The notes under the pieces: model-generated
Database searches by the model: none
Seen by the model: only the letters and a program-made list of their open reading frames with translations
Told to the model about the DNA's origin: nothing
Assembly (NCBI RefSeq): GCF_012034335.1
Contig: NZ_JAATHJ010000038.1
Coordinates: 1 to 33,400, forward strand
DNA: 33,400 nucleotides
DNA from: Alkalicoccus luteus
GTDB lineage: Bacteria; Bacillota; Bacilli; Bacillales; Salisediminibacteriaceae
Direction: 5' to 3'
Shown: piece by piece, positions 30,732-33,400 of the stretch
Position numbering within the stretch: the first letter of the stretch is position 1
Layout of the letters: each line of letters begins with the position of its first letter
Made by a program: the position numbers and the translations under genes

Positions 30732-31946
30732 ATGCCGAAAATTCGCAGGGGGACAACGACATTCACGAAAACAGCAGCCGCATTTTTTGCGGCTGGATTT
30801 AATACGTTTGCGATTTTATACTGTGTGCAGCCGCTGATGCCGGAGCTATCTGCCGCGTTTGATGTGTCACCGGCAGCTGCAAGCTGGGCACTTTCCGGTA
30901 CGACGATCGCACTTGCTGCGGCGATGCTCGTATTTGGGACCATTTCAGAAGTGTACGGCCGAAAGCGGCTGATGGTGATCACCATGTTTGCCGCATCGAT
31001 TCTCTGCTTTCTAACTGCTTTTATGCCAGGCTACACGGAAATTGTCGCGATGCGGACGCTCACCGGCGTTGCGCTTGCCGGCCTTCCCGCCGTTGCGATG
31101 GCGTATTTAGGAGAAGAGATCGAACCAGGGAGCCTCGGAGCAGCGATGGGACTCTATATTAGCGGGAACGCAGCAGGAGCCGTGTTTGGGCGCGTTTTTT
31201 CCGGCGTTACCGGGGGGATGTTCGGCTGGGAAACAGCTATTGCAGGCACAGGCCTGATCAGCATTGCAGCGGCTGTCCTGTTCTGGAAAAGCCTTCCGGA
31301 GTCGCAGCACTTCAAAGCAAAGCAGGCGGATCCGGCGGCGCTGGGGAAGGGCATGCTGTATCACTTGCAGCAGCCTGCTATGATTTGTTTGTTTCTCATG
31401 GGCTTTATGCTGCTCGGGAGCAACACGGCACTGTTTACGTTCATTGGCTATGAGCTCATGCAGGAGCCTTACAGCATGTCGCAGACGCTGGTCGGCTGGC
31501 TGTTTCTCATTATGATCGTCGGGATGTTCAGCTCTGTACTCACAGGACGCCTGCTCGACCGTTTCGGCAGGCAGCAGGTTTTAATCGGGAATTTGCTGCT
31601 CGCAGCAGGCGGGACGGCGCTGACGCTTGTGCCCGATGCAGTCGTTAAAATAATCGGCATCGGTGTGTTTACGTTTGGCTTTTTTATCAGCCATTCGGTT
31701 GCGAGCGGCTGGGTCAGTCAGCTGGCAGCGACGAATAAATCACAGGCTTCTTCGATCTATCTCTTCCTGTATTACGGAGGATCGACAGCAGCAGGACCGC
31801 TCGGCGGCTTGATTTGGTCGGGAGGAGGCTGGCCGGGACTTGCGGGACTGACGCTCGCCTTTCTTCTGACAGCTGTGCTGCTGGCTCTGCTGCTGGTTCG
31901 GCTGACCTCTGTGAAAGAGAAAGTACGTGTGCCATCCAGAGCCTGA
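30732..31946 (+). CDS. MFS transporter, YnfM/arabinose-efflux-like
   Basis: A 404-residue membrane protein with about 12 hydrophobic segments. It has FNTFAILYCVQPLMPELSAAFDVSPAAASWALS at helix 1 and the MFS motif GTISEVYGRKRLM between helices 2 and 3, repeated as GRLLDRFGRQQVL in the second half. This layout is typical of the YnfM/YybF branch of putative effluxers regulated by a divergent LysR gene. The start at 30732 is chosen because AGGAGG is 7 bases upstream; two earlier in-frame ATGs are too close to, or before, this site. The substrate is unknown. Confidence 0.9.
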   Translation: MPKIRRGTTTFTKTAAAFFAAGFNTFAILYCVQPLMPELSAAFDVSPAAASWALSGTTIALAAAMLVFGTISEVYGRKRLMVITMFAASILCFLTAFMPGYTEIVAMRTLTGVALAGLPAVAMAYLGEEIEPGSLGAAMGLYISGNAAGAVFGRVFSGVTGGMFGWETAIAGTGLISIAAAVLFWKSLPESQHFKAKQADPAALGKGMLYHLQQPAMICLFLMGFMLLGSNTALFTFIGYELMQEPYSMSQTLVGWLFLIMIVGMFSSVLTGRLLDRFGRQQVLIGNLLLAAGGTALTLVPDAVVKIIGIGVFTFGFFISHSVASGWVSQLAATNKSQASSIYLFLYYGGSTAAGPLGGLIWSGGGWPGLAGLTLAFLLTAVLLALLLVRLTSVKEKVRVPSRA

Positions 31947-31973
31947 TCAGTCGATCTTGCTGCGGTTCTCTAC

Positions 31974-31979
31974 TATAAT
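31974..31979 (+). promoter_or_regulatory. -10 candidate for the carboxylesterase gene
   Basis: A consensus TATAAT lies 34 bases before the start codon; no good -35 is seen at 16-18 bases upstream. Confidence 0.35.
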
Positions 31980-32012
31980 TAAGAGCGATGAAGAGAAGAG
32001 CAGGAGGTAGTT

Positions 32013-32768
32013 ATGAAGCTTGTCAGACCGAAAGCATTTACGATGAAGGCAGGAAAGCGTGCCGTTTTGCTGCTGCACGGCTTTACCGGCAATCCGGCAG
32101 ATGTGCGCCGGCTCGGAAGGCATCTGCATAAAGCTGGATACACGTGTCACGCGCCCATCTACCGCGGACACGGTATGCAGGCCGAGACGTTGATAGATAC
32201 TAACCCCGATGACTGGTGGCAGGACGTTCTCCAAGGCTATGCCTGGCTGCAGGAGGAAGGATACGAGGAAATTGCCTGTGCAGGCGTATCGCTCGGTGGG
32301 TTGTTTACATTGCGGGCGGGAGCAGAGCTGGAGCTGAAAGGACTCGTTTCGATGAGTGCACCGATTTTGGAAAAAAGCATGGAAAGCCTCCGTCGCCGCG
32401 TTACTTACTATGCAAACGAATATAATCGAGTTACCGGACTCACTCAGGAAGAGGCAGAAACTGCGCAAGCGCAGCTGGAACAGCACCCGATGCCTTTTCT
32501 GGAGCCGCTGCAGCAGATGATTACCGGGGTGAGAGAAGAACTCGGGGACATTGAAGCGCCGCTTTACGTGATTCAAGGCGAACGGGATGAGCCGCTTTAC
32601 TTGGAAAGCGCGCCGATTATCGAACGAGAAGCCGGGTCCGCGCAAAAGAAGCTGTCCTTTTACAAAGATTCCGGTCATTTAATTACAGTCGGGCGCGAAA
32701 AAGAAGCACTGTTTCAAGATATTGAAGCATTTCTCGATACGCTGGACTGGAAAGAGCCTTTGGAATGA
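32013..32768 (+). CDS. carboxylesterase, alpha/beta hydrolase (Est30-like)
   Basis: Hydrolyses short-chain carboxyl esters in the cytoplasm. The 251-residue protein fits the Geobacillus Est30 family: oxyanion motif LLLHGFTGNPADVRRLG (19-35), nucleophile elbow GVSLGG with Ser93, Asp192 in QGERDEP, and His222 in DSGHLIT. All three catalytic residues are present. AGGAGG precedes the ATG at 32013. In Bacillus this gene often lies upstream of rnr and smpB; here a repeat element follows instead. The last four codons and the stop lie inside the 5' arm and loop of the downstream hairpin. Confidence 0.93.
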   Translation: MKLVRPKAFTMKAGKRAVLLLHGFTGNPADVRRLGRHLHKAGYTCHAPIYRGHGMQAETLIDTNPDDWWQDVLQGYAWLQEEGYEEIACAGVSLGGLFTLRAGAELELKGLVSMSAPILEKSMESLRRRVTYYANEYNRVTGLTQEEAETAQAQLEQHPMPFLEPLQQMITGVREELGDIEAPLYVIQGERDEPLYLESAPIIEREAGSAQKKLSFYKDSGHLITVGREKEALFQDIEAFLDTLDWKEPLE

Positions 32769-32784
32769 AAGATTCCAAAGGCTT
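32755..32784 (+). terminator. hairpin overlapping the carboxylesterase stop codon
   Basis: AGCCTTTGGAAT pairs with ATTCCAAAGGCT around a 5-base loop; the TGA stop is at 32766-32768. It has no T-run because repeat copy B begins directly after it (CAGGC at 32785). Confidence 0.75.
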
Positions 32785-33400
32785 CAGGCTGTTGACAAAG
32801 TCAATCAGCTTACATGAGTATTCGGTTGATTGTATTTCCCCTCTGTTTACCGAGCCTGCCGTGGGCTGGGCTTCAGCTATTTCTCAGGGTAAACCCCTGT
32901 ATGAAGAGAAGAAAGGCACGGCTTCACTCGGACACAGGCTTCTTACAAGAAGCCTTCAAGACCCAGTCCGGCTCCGCTCGTGCGTTGATGCCGTTCGCAG
33001 ATCTGAACGGCACGGAATCTTCAGGCTGCGCTGATTCCACAGGCGTCCCCGCCGGACACGAAGGGGAAATGGATTTGTTTGATGGAGAAAAAACGTCCCG
33101 ATCGCTGACGCTGGGGCTTTTTGTGGTGGATACGTTGACGTACATCCCTATTCGACATCGAAGCATTGCCTAACGAAAGGTTCCATCCTTATAGAACAAG
33201 CTCGTGTGAAGGCTCACCAGGCGTTTCAACCGGACTGCCAGCTGCCAAATCGGAGGAACTCGACTCCGAGAGGATCAGAACGAGGCGAAGATCCAGCGCT
33301 TCTGACGAAAGGAAGAAGCGGTTAGCTGAGGCCGTTCCCTCCGGAAAGCGAGTGTCCGCAGATGCAGGCAGATGCAAGGTTATTCACCTGAAATTACTTT
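32785..33400 (-). mobile_element. non-coding repeat element, copy B (runs off the window)
   Basis: This is the reverse complement of copy A at 21457-22106, diverged by substitutions and small indels but alignable from end to end. Its outer end CAGGCTGTTGACAAAGT matches the right end of copy A read inward, and begins immediately after a terminator hairpin. It keeps the TGCCGTTC/GAACGGCA stem (32989-33012) and a hairpin AGGCTTCTT/AAGAAGCCT (32936-32955). By alignment to copy A about a dozen bases are missing past 33400. Frames inside (for example 32814-33173) have no ribosome binding site and are not called as genes. Confidence 0.75.

Noticed and set aside
1-33400. Defence island, prophage or integrative element
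   Set aside because: No integrase, phage structural, restriction, toxin-antitoxin or CRISPR genes are visible; apart from the two repeats the region reads as core or metabolic chromosome.

Overview
The window looks like a chromosome segment of a Bacillota species in the Bacillaceae, probably salt- or alkali-adapted. The evidence is the Bacillus-type nitrate assimilation genes, strong AGGAGG-type ribosome binding sites, TnrA/CodY-like operators, a FosB-type (bacillithiol) enzyme, and two exported lipoproteins with very acidic linkers. The species is inferred from gene content only; no rRNA or tRNA gene is visible.

Layout. 1-1034: class I fructose-bisphosphate aldolase with a damaged 5' end, and its terminator. 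1105-1299: a small unknown gene. 1661-13362: a nitrate/nitrite assimilation island in three transcription units: (i) minus strand, uroporphyrinogen-III methyltransferase, NirB/NasD, NirD/NasE, a YbiB/TrpD2-like protein and a CbiX/SirB chelatase; (ii) plus strand, a NarK/NasA transporter; (iii) minus strand, NasB and NasC. Nitrate would be imported, reduced to nitrite by NasB/NasC and to ammonium by NirB/NirD, with siroheme supplied partly by the same operon. Each unit is preceded by a TnrA-like box and a CodY-like box; the transporter also has an Fnr/Crp-like palindrome.

13577-18114 (minus): an FAD-dependent oxidoreductase, a glycerophosphodiester phosphodiesterase lipoprotein, an acidic lipoprotein and a homocysteine S-methyltransferase. 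18206-21393: a FosB-GNAT fusion, an Lrp/AsnC regulator divergent from an EamA exporter, and a methyltransferase-like protein. 22260-26618: an AraC/GyrI-like regulator, a DHA2 exporter with its TetR regulator and an operator, and a quinone oxidoreductase. 27090-28967: two cell-wall genes (NlpC/P60 hydrolase, DD-carboxypeptidase) behind a long structured leader. 29026-32768: an SDR, a LysR regulator divergent from an MFS transporter, and an Est30-like carboxylesterase.

The most unusual structure is a pair of inverted, diverged ~0.65-kb non-coding repeats (21457-22106, and 32785 to beyond the window end). They share terminal inverted sequence and internal hairpins and abut terminator hairpins. 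The first is flanked by perfect 31-bp direct repeats, each a complete terminator stem-loop, which suggests a non-autonomous mobile element that targets terminators.
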